A stretch of 64,000 nt of DNA. Source: JBQTKD01 sp052389435. Its GTDB lineage: Bacteria > Actinomycetota > Actinomycetes > Sporichthyales > Sporichthyaceae. Below the pieces are notes generated by a model, which was not told the DNA's origin, did not search any database, and saw only the letters and a list, made by a program, of their open reading frames with translations. A program made the translations under genes and the position numbers. Shown piece by piece: positions 25,159-32,332 of the stretch (positions are counted from its first letter, which is position 1; the number at the start of each line of letters is the position of its first letter). The stretch covers positions 1 through 64,000 of the forward strand of contig JBQTIB010000059.1 in NCBI GenBank assembly GCA_052389435.1, in the 5' to 3' direction.

Positions 25159-26130
25159 TTACTGGGACTCGAGTGACCTACGCTGCCTCGGCGTCCGAGC
25201 GGCCCGAGCCCGCGGGTGCGTGCTCGCGTAGACCTCTTGCAGGTGCTCGACGGTCACCAGCGTGTAGACCTGGGTGGTCGCCACCGAGGCGTGCCCGAGC
25301 AGTTCCTGGACCACGCGGACGTCCGCGCCGCCTTCGAGCAGGTGGGTCGCGAACGAGTGGCGCAGGGTGTGCGGGGAGACCTCGACGTTCAGTCCGGCAC
25401 CGGTCCCGGCGCCCCGCAGAACGGTCCAGGCGCTCTGCCGCGACAGTCGTCCGCCCCGAGCGTTGAGGAACAGCGCCGGCGTGCCGACGCCGCCCTCGGC
25501 CAGCGTCGCCCGGGCGGTGCTCAGGTAGGCGGTGATCGCGGTGTGGGCGCAGCCGCCGATCGGCACCATGCGCTGCTTGTCGCCCTTGCCGGTGAGCAGC
25601 ACCGAGCGGCCGTCGAGGTCGACGTCGTCGACGTCGAGGCCCACCGCCTCGGAGATGCGCGCGCCTGTGCCGTAGAGCAATTCGAGCAGGGCCACGTCGC
25701 GGGCGGCGAGTTCGCGCCGCTCGGCACGGTCCGCGGCGGCGATCATCGCTGCGACGTCGGCCACCGGAATCGCCTTCGGCAGGACCTTCGGAGCACGCGG
25801 CGGGCGGATCGGGCGCGCCGGGTCCTCCGGCGTCAACCCCTCGCGCAGCGCGAAGCGGTGGAACCCGCGCACCGCGATCACCGCACGGGCGGCGGAGGAC
25901 GCCGCCAACGGCGCGTGGGCCTCGTCGCCCGTGCGCAGGCGCACGAGGAAGTCCGCGACGTCGTGCTGAGAGATGGCCGCGACGTCCTCCACCCCGCGGG
26001 CGGTGAGGATGTCGAGGTAGCGGGACAGGTCCCGGCGGTAGGACAGCAGCGTGTTGGCGGCGAGGCCCCGCTCCACCGCCAGGTGGTCGAGATACCCACG
26101 CAGCGCACCGGCCAGTTCGGCCACGGCCAC
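25159..26130 (-). CDS. xerD: Tyrosine recombinase XerD
   Basis: This 323-aa recombinase resolves chromosome dimers at dif together with XerC. The N-terminal SAM-like domain includes YLDHLAVERGLAANTLLSYRRDL. The catalytic residues are Arg in GTGARISE, Lys in GKGDKQR, HTLRHSFATHLL, GHAS and Tyr in TTQVYTLV. GTG 26130 is 4-5 bases after GGAGG; GTG 26124 is the alternative. Placement with parA and scpAB is typical. Confidence 0.92.
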   Translation of the reverse strand: MAVAELAGALRGYLDHLAVERGLAANTLLSYRRDLSRYLDILTARGVEDVAAISQHDVADFLVRLRTGDEAHAPLAASSAARAVIAVRGFHRFALREGLTPEDPARPIRPPRAPKVLPKAIPVADVAAMIAAADRAERRELAARDVALLELLYGTGARISEAVGLDVDDVDLDGRSVLLTGKGDKQRMVPIGGCAHTAITAYLSTARATLAEGGVGTPALFLNARGGRLSRQSAWTVLRGAGTGAGLNVEVSPHTLRHSFATHLLEGGADVRVVQELLGHASVATTQVYTLVTVEHLQEVYASTHPRARAARTPRQRRSLESQ

Positions 26131-26193
26131 CCGTCCTCCCCATCGCGACGACCTTCGCAACCTAAGGCCGCAACCCCGCCGACCTCGGAAGCC

Positions 26194-26236
26194 ACGCCGG
26201 CCCAGCCAACGCCGGCCCAGCCAACGCCGGCCAGCC
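26194..26236. repeat. 15-bp tandem repeat (2.9 copies)
   Basis: ACGCCGGCCCAGCCA is repeated at 26194 and 26209, with a shortened third copy at 26224-26236, in the 197-base gap upstream of xerD. No coding role is seen. Confidence 0.55.
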
Positions 26237-26246
26237 GTCGCCGCCG

Positions 26247-26318
26247 CTCGGTACCGACCGGGCCGGCGACACAACGGGGCGAACCGGACTCGAATCCTCC
26301 GCTGCGGTCGGTACCGAG
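26247..26318. promoter_or_regulatory. Two TCGGTACCGA palindromes as a 14-bp inverted repeat
   Basis: CTCGGTACCGACCG (26247-26260) and CGGTCGGTACCGAG (26305-26318) are exact inverted repeats, each containing the self-complementary TCGGTACCGA. They lie just after the ald stop and about 120 bases before the xerD start. Either a long-loop terminator for ald or a pair of operator sites would fit. Confidence 0.4.
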
Positions 26319-26327
26319 GAGGGCAAC

Positions 26328-27443
26328 TCAGACGAGGAGGGCGGCCAGGTCTGCGTGCGGGAGCCCGTGCGCCTGCGCGACGGGGGCGCACACGATGTGA
26401 CCCGCGTGGGTGTTGAGGCCCAGTGCGAGCGCTCGGTCGGCGCGCAGCGCGTCCCGCCAGCCGCGGTCGGCGATGGCCAGCGCGTACGGGATGGTCACGT
26501 TCGTCAACGCGAAGGTGGAGGTGTGCGGGACCGCGCCCGGCATGTTGGTCACGCAGTAGAACAGCGAGCCGTGCGCGGCGAAGGTCGGTTCCGCATGGGT
26601 GGTCGGTCGGGAGTCCTCGAAGCACCCGCCCTGGTCGATGGCGATGTCGACGAGGACGGTGCCGGGCTTCATCCGCGAGACCAGGTCGCTCGAGACGAGC
26701 TTGGGCGCCACCGCCCCGGGCACCAGTACGGCCCCGACGACGAGGTCGGCGTCGAGCACCGCGTTCTCGATCTCGTAGGCGTTGGAGGCGACCGTCTGGA
26801 CGTGGCCCTGGTAGATCCGGTCGGCCTCGCGCAGCTTGGCGATGTTGCGGTCCAGGAGCAGGACCTCGGAGTGCATGCCGACGGCGATCGCCGCGGCGTT
26901 CATCCCGGAGACCCCGGCGCCGATGACGACGACCTTCGCCGCGTAGACCCCGGAGACCCCGCCCATGAGCACGCCGCGGCCGCCGCCCGCGCGCATGAGG
27001 TGGTAGGCCCCGGCCAGGGGCGCGAGCCGCCCCGCCACCTCGCTCATCGGATAGAGCAGCGGCAGCGACCCGTCGGCCAACTGCACCGTCTCGTAGGCGA
27101 TCGCCGTCGTTCCGGCCTCGAGCAGCGCCTCGGTGCACTCGCGCGAGGCGGCGAGGTGCAGGTAGGTGAAGAGCACCTGATCGGCCCGCAGCAGGCCGTA
27201 CTCCTGCGCGACGGGTTCCTTGACCTTCAAGATCAGCTCGCCCGTGCCCCAGACGTCCGCCGCGGTGGGCAGGATCCGTGCTCCGGCGGCGAGGTAGTCC
27301 GCGTCGGAGATCGAGGAGCCGGCACCGGCCTCGCGCTCCACGAAGACCTCGTGGCCGTGGCGCACGAGTTCGTTCGCGCCCGAGGGCGTGATGGCCACCC
27401 GGTACTCGTGGTTCTTCAACTCGCGCGGGACGCCGATCTTCAT
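26328..27443 (-). CDS. ald: Alanine dehydrogenase
   Basis: This 371-aa NAD-dependent enzyme interconverts L-alanine and pyruvate plus ammonia. Signature stretches are MKIGVPRELKNHEYRVAITP, the substrate-side LILKVKEP, PMSEVAGRLAPLAGA, and the Rossmann motif VVVIGAGVSGMNAAAIA; GVDIAIDQGG-type and TNMPGAVPHTSTFAL regions complete the family pattern. Length is normal. ATG 27443 starts the gene. It is downstream of small-peptide gene A on the same strand but separated by a strong hairpin. Confidence 0.96.
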   Translation of the reverse strand: MKIGVPRELKNHEYRVAITPSGANELVRHGHEVFVEREAGAGSSISDADYLAAGARILPTAADVWGTGELILKVKEPVAQEYGLLRADQVLFTYLHLAASRECTEALLEAGTTAIAYETVQLADGSLPLLYPMSEVAGRLAPLAGAYHLMRAGGGRGVLMGGVSGVYAAKVVVIGAGVSGMNAAAIAVGMHSEVLLLDRNIAKLREADRIYQGHVQTVASNAYEIENAVLDADLVVGAVLVPGAVAPKLVSSDLVSRMKPGTVLVDIAIDQGGCFEDSRPTTHAEPTFAAHGSLFYCVTNMPGAVPHTSTFALTNVTIPYALAIADRGWRDALRADRALALGLNTHAGHIVCAPVAQAHGLPHADLAALLV

Positions 27444-27470
27444 GGCGCGATGCTACGAGCGTCGCCCCAC

Positions 27471-27517
27471 GACGAAGCCCGCGGGCGCCGCGCCTGAAGC
27501 GGTCCCACGGGCTCGTC
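27471..27517 (-). terminator. Hairpin after small-peptide gene A
   Basis: GACGAAGCCCGCGGG (27471-27485) pairs with CCCACGGGCTCGTC (27504-27517) with one bulge and one mismatch, 13 bases after the stop of peptide gene A. It has no clear T-run but is very stable, and probably ends or processes the transcript before ald. Confidence 0.5.
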
Positions 27518-27530
27518 GAGGACTAGGAAC

Positions 27531-27707
27531 TCAGCACTCGCTGCTGCTCGAGGTCGTGCAGTACGAGGCGTAGCGGTAGCGACGGCTCCACCGACGCCGC
27601 CGACCCCAGCGCCGACGGCGGCCGTGGCGCACGTGCGAGTTCAGGTAGCTGTTCAGACCCGGCGAGAAGACTTCGTTCGATCCAAAGATGCGATTCCGAC
27701 GCGACAT
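27531..27707 (-). CDS. Small cationic peptide A (58 aa)
   Basis: This 58-residue product has 15 Arg. The N-terminus MSRRNRIFGSNEVFSPG is the most divergent of the five-member set. Residues 27-47 are a run of Arg, Trp and Tyr (HGRRRRWGRRRRWSRRYRY), and the tail is Ser/Thr-rich with two Cys (YCTTSSSSEC). The ribosome site AAGGA lies 8 bases before ATG 27707. An inverted repeat sits 24 bases upstream and a hairpin follows the stop. It lies downstream of the kinase gene. The family resemblance (Arg/aromatic core, polar tail, identical gene layout) is clear, but it lacks the F-S-I-P motif. Function unknown. Confidence 0.6.
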   Translation of the reverse strand: MSRRNRIFGSNEVFSPGLNSYLNSHVRHGRRRRWGRRRRWSRRYRYASYCTTSSSSEC

Positions 27708-27731
27708 AACGGGTGTCCTTCACCGCTCGTT

Positions 27732-27751
27732 CTCCGGGCGGGCACCCGGAG
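27732..27751 (-). promoter_or_regulatory. Leader hairpin of peptide gene A
   Basis: CTCCGGG (27732-27738) and CCCGGAG (27745-27751) form a 7-bp stem with a 6-base loop, 24 bases upstream of the start codon, in the same place as in the four sister genes. Confidence 0.4.
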
Positions 27752-27814
27752 GTTCTCCAAAGGACTGACCCGTCAAGATCAACCCAAACCCCAAGGAAAT
27801 GCAAGACCCCCAGG

Positions 27815-28606
27815 TCAGGGGGCGGGCTCGGGCGGCACGTGCCGGTCGAGGACCTCGATCACCTGGGCGAGGGTGGGACGCGCCGCCGGGTCGAACGCGC
27901 AGCAGGCGTCCACGATGTCGCCGAGGTCCTCGGGCAGTTTGCGCGGCCGCCACTTGCCGGGCGGAGAGGCCAGCGGACCGTGGTCCTCCTTGTACTCCGG
28001 ACACTTCGGCGGGAACGGGTCCCGATCCGCGAGCGCCTCGAGCAGCACGACGCCGAGTCCCCACACGTCGGTCTTGTCCGAGACGTACTCCCTGTTCGCC
28101 TGCTCCGGCGAGAGGTACCCCTGGGTGCCGTGCCGTTTCGCCCCGACGCCGGCGCCGCGGGCGCCGGACAGGTCGATGACCTTCACGATCGAGCGTTCGG
28201 CGATCAGGTTCGCGGGCTTCAGATCGCAGTGCAGGATGCCGCGGCCGTGCAGATACCACAGCGCAGCGGCGATCTGACGGCCCATCACGGCGACTTCGTG
28301 CGCCGGGAGGCGGCCCTCCTCGCGGAAGAGTTCGCGCAGGGTCGGGCCGGTGAGCACCTCGAGGACGATGGCGGGCTGCGGAAGCTCGCACACCTCGTAG
28401 AGCTTGATGAGATGGGGGTGGTTCAACCCGGTGAGGTAGTTGCCCTCGCGGAGGATCTTCTCCCCGCCCTCGGCGCCCATGCTGGCCTTGTACGTCTTGA
28501 CGACGACGAAGCAGCTGCGCTCCTCGCTCCAGGCCTGGTAGACCTCGAAGCGGTTGCTGGCGGCCACCAGGCGCTGCATCCGGTACCCGGGCAGCGCGAG
28601 GTCCAT
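27815..28606 (-). CDS. Compact Ser/Thr protein kinase
   Basis: This 263-aa protein is essentially a lone Hanks-type kinase domain. It has the ATP-lysine in CFVVVKTYK (about 37), the catalytic loop HCDLKPANL (about 124), a DLSGA in place of DFG (about 145), an APE-like GYLSPEQ and KTDVWGLGVVLLE. There is no transmembrane segment or sensor domain, unlike PknA/B types, and the glycine-rich loop is weak. ATG 28606 is the first start after the hairpin that follows peptide gene B; its ribosome site is poor. Sitting among five small-peptide genes, it may modify their Ser/Thr-rich tails or regulate the locus; this is inference. Confidence 0.82.
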   Translation of the reverse strand: MDLALPGYRMQRLVAASNRFEVYQAWSEERSCFVVVKTYKASMGAEGGEKILREGNYLTGLNHPHLIKLYEVCELPQPAIVLEVLTGPTLRELFREEGRLPAHEVAVMGRQIAAALWYLHGRGILHCDLKPANLIAERSIVKVIDLSGARGAGVGAKRHGTQGYLSPEQANREYVSDKTDVWGLGVVLLEALADRDPFPPKCPEYKEDHGPLASPPGKWRPRKLPEDLGDIVDACCAFDPAARPTLAQVIEVLDRHVPPEPAP

Positions 28607-28660
28607 GTTTTCGGCCGACTTCGGATCCGGCGCGCGGTCGATGTCGTCCCCAGACGCGGA

Positions 28661-28688
28661 CGCGCGCCCCGGGGTCCCGGGGCGCGCG
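28661..28688 (-). terminator. Very strong hairpin between peptide gene B and kinase
   Basis: CGCGCGCCCCGGG (28661-28673) and CCCGGGGCGCGCG (28676-28688) form a perfect 13-bp stem with a 2-base centre, 22 bases after the peptide B stop. No T-run follows, so it may attenuate rather than fully end transcription into the kinase gene. Confidence 0.6.
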
Positions 28689-28710
28689 CCATGGTGCCAA
28701 CGCTTCAACG

Positions 28711-28878
28711 TCAGCAGTCGCTCCACGAGCGGGACGTGTCGCGGCGGCCGCTGTAGCAGCCACCGCGGCGGAAGCGGCGGTAGTAGCGCCGACGACGACG
28801 GCCGTACCAGCCGCGACGACGGTTGTTGCGACGACGATTGCCGACAGTGGCGATCGAGAAGAGACTGCTCCGTGCCAT
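28711..28878 (-). CDS. Small cationic peptide B (55 aa)
   Basis: This 55-residue product has 19 Arg. The N-terminus MARSSLFSIATVG carries the shared motif (F-S-I-A-T-V-G). The middle is Arg/Tyr/Trp-rich (RRGWYGRRRRRYYRRFRR), and the tail includes two Cys and ends SRSWSDC. ATG 28878 has AGGGG 8 bases upstream. Two TCGGACC-N5-GGTCCGA repeats lie in its leader and a 13-bp hairpin follows its stop. It is upstream of the kinase gene. The conserved N-terminal motif with divergent DNA supports real translation. Possible roles are a RiPP-like precursor, an antimicrobial-type peptide or a nucleic-acid-binding small protein; none is proven. Confidence 0.7.
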   Translation of the reverse strand: MARSSLFSIATVGNRRRNNRRRGWYGRRRRRYYRRFRRGGCYSGRRDTSRSWSDC

Positions 28879-28900
28879 AGCGTCTGCCCCTTCGGGTAAG

Positions 28901-28948
28901 TGTCGGACCCGGCAGGTCCGAACCATGTCGGACCCGGCAGGTCCGAAC
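28901..28948 (-). promoter_or_regulatory. Twin 23-bp direct repeats with internal palindromes
   Basis: The same 23 bases, containing TCGGACC-CGGCA-GGTCCGA, occur at 28901-28923 and 28926-28948 (period 25 bp). The nearer copy is 24 bases before the start of peptide gene B. This could be a tandem operator for a dimeric regulator or a structured leader RNA. Confidence 0.6.
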
Positions 28949-29090
28949 AATTGGGACAGTAGGCGCCGTTCCTGGGAACCACCCCGGAGTATGCGAAAGT
29001 TTTGAAGCTTTTTGCGAGCTTGGTCCGGATTTCACCTTCGGGCTAACGAGAGCGCGTATCGGAGGTCCGGTCCCGGTGGTCGACCCCAAA

Positions 29091-29138
29091 CGGGGTGGCC
29101 CGCCGTTTCGCGGGCACGGCGGCGGCGAGGCCACCCCG
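29091..29138 (-). terminator. Hairpin after peptide gene C
   Basis: CGGGGTGGCC (29091-29100) pairs with GGCCACCCCG (29129-29138), with further inner CGCCG/CGGCG pairing, 11 bases after the stop of peptide gene C. Confidence 0.55.
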
Positions 29139-29149
29139 AGGAAACTGGG

Positions 29150-29302
29150 TCAGTCGGTGGTCCAGGTGCGGGTCCACGTCATGCGGCTGCGACGACGGCC
29201 GCGGTACCAGTAGTAGCGACGCATACGACGCCGAACCTGCCGACGACGACCGCGCCGACGCCGAGCACCGACGGTGGGAATCGAGAACATGCTGCGGGCC
29301 AT
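29150..29302 (-). CDS. Small cationic peptide C (50 aa)
   Basis: This 50-residue product has 19 Arg. It opens MARSMFSIPTVG with the shared motif, continues as an Arg-rich core with aromatic residues (RRRMRRYYWYRGRRRSR), and ends in an alternating Thr/Trp tail MTWTRTWTTD. The ribosome site GGAGG is 5 bases before ATG 29302. An inverted repeat stands 21 bases upstream and a long hairpin lies just after the stop. It lies between the ABC exporter gene (upstream) and peptide gene B. No Cys is present, so a disulphide role is excluded for this member. Confidence 0.72.
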   Translation of the reverse strand: MARSMFSIPTVGARRRRGRRRQVRRRMRRYYWYRGRRRSRMTWTRTWTTD

Positions 29303-29323
29303 GTGCCCCTCCATTTCCAATTG

Positions 29324-29340
29324 GCCGGGAACAACCCGGC
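29324..29340 (-). promoter_or_regulatory. Leader hairpin of peptide gene C
   Basis: GCCGGG (29324-29329) and CCCGGC (29335-29340) form a 6-bp stem with a 5-base loop, 21 bases upstream of the start. Confidence 0.4.
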
Positions 29341-29415
29341 ACCTGGACGTTAGGGACGATTTCTTCGGTTCCGCTGGGCGCGCGCTGCAAGTTCTCCCAG
29401 TACCGACCCCACATC

Positions 29416-29433
29416 GCTGGGAAAGTTCCCAGC
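29416..29433 (-). terminator. Hairpin after ABC exporter gene
   Basis: GCTGGGAA (29416-29423) and TTCCCAGC (29426-29433) pair perfectly around AG, 10 bases after the exporter stop. Confidence 0.5.
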
Positions 29434-29443
29434 GGCGGTGGTG

Positions 29444-31534
29444 CTACATCCGGAACGCGACTGGTTCCGGGCCGACGTCCTCGCCACCTGCGGGAACGTC
29501 GTACTCGCCCCCGTAGGCGTCCGCGTCGCGCTTGAACAGCGAGACCGGAGGCGCCTCCGGCGCGACCAGGTGCAGGACCTCGTCGGCCTCCGCCAGCACG
29601 ACCGCATCGTGGCTGGACACGATGATCGTGCGTTCGGTCGACAGCTCCCGCAGCGTGGAAAGGAAGCGTTGGGCGGTGACGTCGTCCAGGCCCGTGGTCG
29701 GCTCGTCGAGGATGAGCACCTTCGCGCCGGTCATCAGCGCCCGGGCCAGCGCGATGCGCTGCCGTTGACCGCCGGACAGGCTCCGGCCGCGCTGCCCGAG
29801 CCGCGAGTTCAGGCCCTTGGGCAGCGCCGCGATGACGTCGTCCACGCCGGCCAGACGCAGCGCCGCCCAGACTTCGGAGTCCTCGGCGCCGGGTTTGGCG
29901 AAGGTCAGGTTGTCGCGGACCGTGGAGTCCAGCACGGGCGCCTCCTGCAGGAGCACCGTGACGGTGTCCCGCAGGCCGCGGGCGGCCAGGATTCGCAGGT
30001 CGTAGCCGTCGAGCAGAACCACGCCGTCGTCCGGGTCGTCGAGCCGCGCGAGCAGGCGCACGAGGGTGGACTTGCCGGACCCGCTCGGCCCGGACAGCGC
30101 CGTCATTCGGCCCGGTTCGAAGGTGTAGGAGAGCTTGGACACCGCGGGCCGATGCGCACCGGGGTACCAGAAGGTGACCTCGCGCAGTTCCATCCGCCCG
30201 ACGGTCGCCGCCGTGTTCAGCGCGACCGGGTCCGGGCATTCCACGACGCCGTCTTCGATCTTGAGGACTTCTTCGATGCGGTCGACGTCGGCCATCGCCG
30301 AGACGATCGTGTTGCCGAGATCGCCGAGGGAGCGGACGGGGCCGTACATCTTGGTGAGGTAGGTCAGGAAGACCAGCAGCCCGCCGAGGGTGAGGTTGCC
30401 CTGGTCCAGCGCCCAGGCGCCCGCGGCGATGACCGCGAGCATGCCGAGCAGTTCGACGAAGTCCACGACCAGGGGGAAGGTCGCGGTCAGGCGGGAGGCG
30501 CTCAGCTCGGTGGCGAGCACGGCGTTGGCCTCGCGGTCGAAGCGGGCGGCCTCCTCCTTCTCGCGGCCGTGGACCTGCACGAGGGCCAGCACCGCCAAGC
30601 TCTCCTCGGCCACCGCGGTGAGCGAGCCGGCGCGGCGGGCCCGTTGGCGGGCGATTCGCTTCAGCTTGCGCGCGAAGGTCGCCGCGATCAGCCAGAAGAA
30701 CGGCACGACGGTCAGCGAGAGCAGCGCGAGGCGCCAGTCGAGCAGGAACAGCGCGGTGCCGAAGAACAGCAGCTGCGCGATCGACCCGGTCGCCGAGACC
30801 ACGATGCCGACCATGAGGCTCTCGACGGCGCCCACGTCGTCGGTCAGGCGGGTGAGCAGGTCGCCGGCGCGCATCTTGTCCAGCGTGGTCGTGTTGGCGC
30901 GCTGGAGGCGGCGCAGCATCTTGCTGCGGATGCGCAGGAGCAGATGCTCGCCCACCCACGCACCGAGGTAGGAGTCGACCCAGCCGACGATGCCGCCGCC
31001 GATGGACAGCAGCAGGTAGAGCAGCGCGATGTCGTACATCGCGCCGAGGTCGGTCGGCACGAGGACGTCGTCGATGATGCGTTGGAACAGCCAGATCTGC
31101 GCGGTCTGGATCAGCGGCGCGAGCACCGCGAGCAGCAGCATCCCGACGATGCCCCAACGGAACGGGCGAACGTCGGGCCAGAAGCGCTTGATCATCGAGC
31201 GGAGCGTGGAGGACTGGGCCTCCGCCACCAGGCCATCGCCCTCGGCCTCGGGGGCGAACCCGTCGAGGAAGCGGCCGATGCGGCCGACGCGCTCTTCGCC
31301 CGCCTCGCGCACCTCGCCGTTGGACTTGTAGCGATCGGCCGCCTTGGCGGCGGCCCGCGGACTCGTGTTGGTCAGTTCGGGCCGCTCGGGAGCGTGCCCG
31401 TGGTCGGGGGCGAGCGGAATCTCCGGCGCGAGCGGCGCCCGCTCGTCGGCCGAGTCCGGCCAGCGCACCGATTCCGACAGCTCGATCGGGGTTGGTGCCT
31501 GCTTCTGCCCCGACTTCTTGGACCTGCGCTTCAC
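29444..31534 (-). CDS. ABC exporter (fused transmembrane and ATPase domains)
   Basis: This half-transporter of about 696 aa has an N-terminal about 120-residue basic/polar extension, then six predicted membrane helices (about 150-430; for example GIVGMLLLAVLAPLIQ), then an ATPase domain. The ATPase shows Walker A SGPSGSGKST, Q-loop VLLQEAP, signature LSGGQRQR, Walker B VLILDEPTTGLDD and H-loop SSHD. It resembles MsbA/multidrug and peptide exporters; there is no C39 peptidase domain. The start is uncertain: GTG 31534 (MKRRSKK) is the best after the hairpin at 31661-31699; the frame stays open to 31714. It is flanked by small-peptide genes D (upstream) and C (downstream), suggesting peptide export, by inference. 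Confidence 0.85.
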   Translation of the reverse strand: MKRRSKKSGQKQAPTPIELSESVRWPDSADERAPLAPEIPLAPDHGHAPERPELTNTSPRAAAKAADRYKSNGEVREAGEERVGRIGRFLDGFAPEAEGDGLVAEAQSSTLRSMIKRFWPDVRPFRWGIVGMLLLAVLAPLIQTAQIWLFQRIIDDVLVPTDLGAMYDIALLYLLLSIGGGIVGWVDSYLGAWVGEHLLLRIRSKMLRRLQRANTTTLDKMRAGDLLTRLTDDVGAVESLMVGIVVSATGSIAQLLFFGTALFLLDWRLALLSLTVVPFFWLIAATFARKLKRIARQRARRAGSLTAVAEESLAVLALVQVHGREKEEAARFDREANAVLATELSASRLTATFPLVVDFVELLGMLAVIAAGAWALDQGNLTLGGLLVFLTYLTKMYGPVRSLGDLGNTIVSAMADVDRIEEVLKIEDGVVECPDPVALNTAATVGRMELREVTFWYPGAHRPAVSKLSYTFEPGRMTALSGPSGSGKSTLVRLLARLDDPDDGVVLLDGYDLRILAARGLRDTVTVLLQEAPVLDSTVRDNLTFAKPGAEDSEVWAALRLAGVDDVIAALPKGLNSRLGQRGRSLSGGQRQRIALARALMTGAKVLILDEPTTGLDDVTAQRFLSTLRELSTERTIIVSSHDAVVLAEADEVLHLVAPEAPPVSLFKRDADAYGGEYDVPAGGEDVGPEPVAFRM

Positions 31535-31660
31535 GCGGCGCCGCGAGGACGGGAGCGCGCGACGGCGGCACTGCTGCGAATCGACATCGTGAACACGATC
31601 GCCATTGTGCCTCTCGCAGCGGGAACGGGTGTGGAGGTTGCGGCCAGTGGTGCCCGACGT

Positions 31661-31699
31661 GAGTGCGCCCCGACCGATGGGGGCGGACGGGGCGCACTC
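31661..31699 (-). terminator. 12-bp hairpin between peptide gene D and exporter
   Basis: GAGTGCGCCCCG (31661-31672) and CGGGGCGCACTC (31688-31699) are exact inverted repeats, 42 bases after the peptide D stop. It would let the peptide transcript exceed that of the exporter. Confidence 0.6.
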
Positions 31700-31741
31700 G
31701 GGGTCGTACTTCACCCGGCAGCGTGCTGAACTGCCGGCTGA

Positions 31742-31897
31742 CTACCAGGTGCTGTCGGAAGTCCAGCTGTGGCTGTGACTCCACCCGCCGCCGCCATGCC
31801 AGCGCCGACGGCCGCCGTACCAACGCCGGCGGTACCGGCGGTGACGGCGGTGGTACCAGTAGTCCCCACCCACGGTGGGAATCGAGAATCTCGACAT
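31742..31897 (-). CDS. Small cationic peptide D (51 aa)
   Basis: This 51-residue product has 11 Arg, several His, Gly and Trp. It opens MSRFSIPTVGG with the shared motif, then a core of Arg, Tyr, Trp and His (YHRRHRRYRRRWYGGRRRWH), then GGGG and a Ser/His/Trp/Thr tail ending SDSTW. ATG 31897 has AAGGG 9 bases upstream. A leader hairpin is 20 bases upstream, and a 12-bp hairpin follows the stop. Its N-terminus matches peptide C in seven consecutive residues (FSIPTVG) while the cores differ, as in precursor families with a conserved leader and variable core. Confidence 0.72.
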   Translation of the reverse strand: MSRFSIPTVGGDYWYHRRHRRYRRRWYGGRRRWHGGGGWSHSHSWTSDSTW

Positions 31898-31917
31898 CGC
31901 GATTGCCCTTCTCTCCC

Positions 31918-31939
31918 CGTACAGGCACCCGCCTGCACG
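31918..31939 (-). promoter_or_regulatory. Leader hairpin of peptide gene D
   Basis: CGTACAGGC (31918-31926) and GCCTGCACG (31931-31939) pair over 9 positions, with one G-U in RNA and a 4-base loop, 20 bases upstream of the start. Confidence 0.45.
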
Positions 31940-32096
31940 GATTCCCGAAGATAGGACGGCGCCTCGGCTTTGTGATCATGCTCGAGACGCGCTTTCGCCC
32001 GATTTGGTCGGCTATGACCCGCTTTGTGCCCTTTCGGGGTGAATCGCTGACCAAGATCGTTTCGACGGGCGTCCGGCCACGGAGGCAGGACATGCG

Positions 32097-32131
32097 AGCG
32101 CCTCGACCGCAGGACTCACGGCCGAGGCGCT
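32097..32131 (-). terminator. Hairpin after peptide gene E
   Basis: AGCGCCTCG (32097-32105) and CGAGGCGCT (32123-32131) are exact inverted repeats, 22 bases after the stop of peptide gene E. Confidence 0.5.
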
Positions 32132-32153
32132 GCCTACGTTGTCTCCGGCGAGA

Positions 32154-32309
32154 TCAGTCGTCCGAGCTGTAGCTGTTCCACCCGCCGCGACGACCGCCGC
32201 GGTGGCACCAACGCGGCCGACGCCAGCGCGGACGGCGCCGGCACGGGTGCACTCGCCGACGGCTGCGGAAGTGGTCCGAACCCGCGACCGGAATCTCGAA
32301 AAGCTTCAT
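32154..32309 (-). CDS. Small cationic peptide E (51 aa)
   Basis: This 51-residue product has 14 Arg. The N-terminus MKLFEIPVAG is a variant of the shared motif. The core has two Cys and Pro/Arg/Trp repeats (PCRRRPRWRRPRWCHRGG), and the tail is WNSYSSDD. AGAGGGG lies about 7 bases before ATG 32309. A 5-bp-stem inverted repeat is 23 bases upstream and a 9-bp hairpin follows the stop. It is first in the array on the minus strand, just downstream of the Nudix gene. Cys spacing (C23, C35) could allow a disulphide or metal site. Confidence 0.7.
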   Translation of the reverse strand: MKLFEIPVAGSDHFRSRRRVHPCRRRPRWRRPRWCHRGGRRGGWNSYSSDD

Positions 32310-32332
32310 GTCCGTGCCCCTCTTTCGTTTCT

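Noticed and set aside
27720..29134. Longer upstream extensions of the kinase frame
   Set aside because: They run through the peptide B gene and its leader and hairpin; the kinase domain begins at ATG 28606 and the upstream translation is not protein-like.
31535..31714. N-terminal extension of the ABC exporter to 31714
   Set aside because: It would read through the 12-bp hairpin after peptide gene D; its translation is low-complexity and without a ribosome site.
27531..32309. Known lanthipeptide, lasso peptide or thiopeptide cluster
   Set aside because: No LanC-like cyclase, lyase, YcaO, B-protein peptidase/RRE or radical SAM gene is present, and the kinase lacks the lyase and cyclase domains of LanL.
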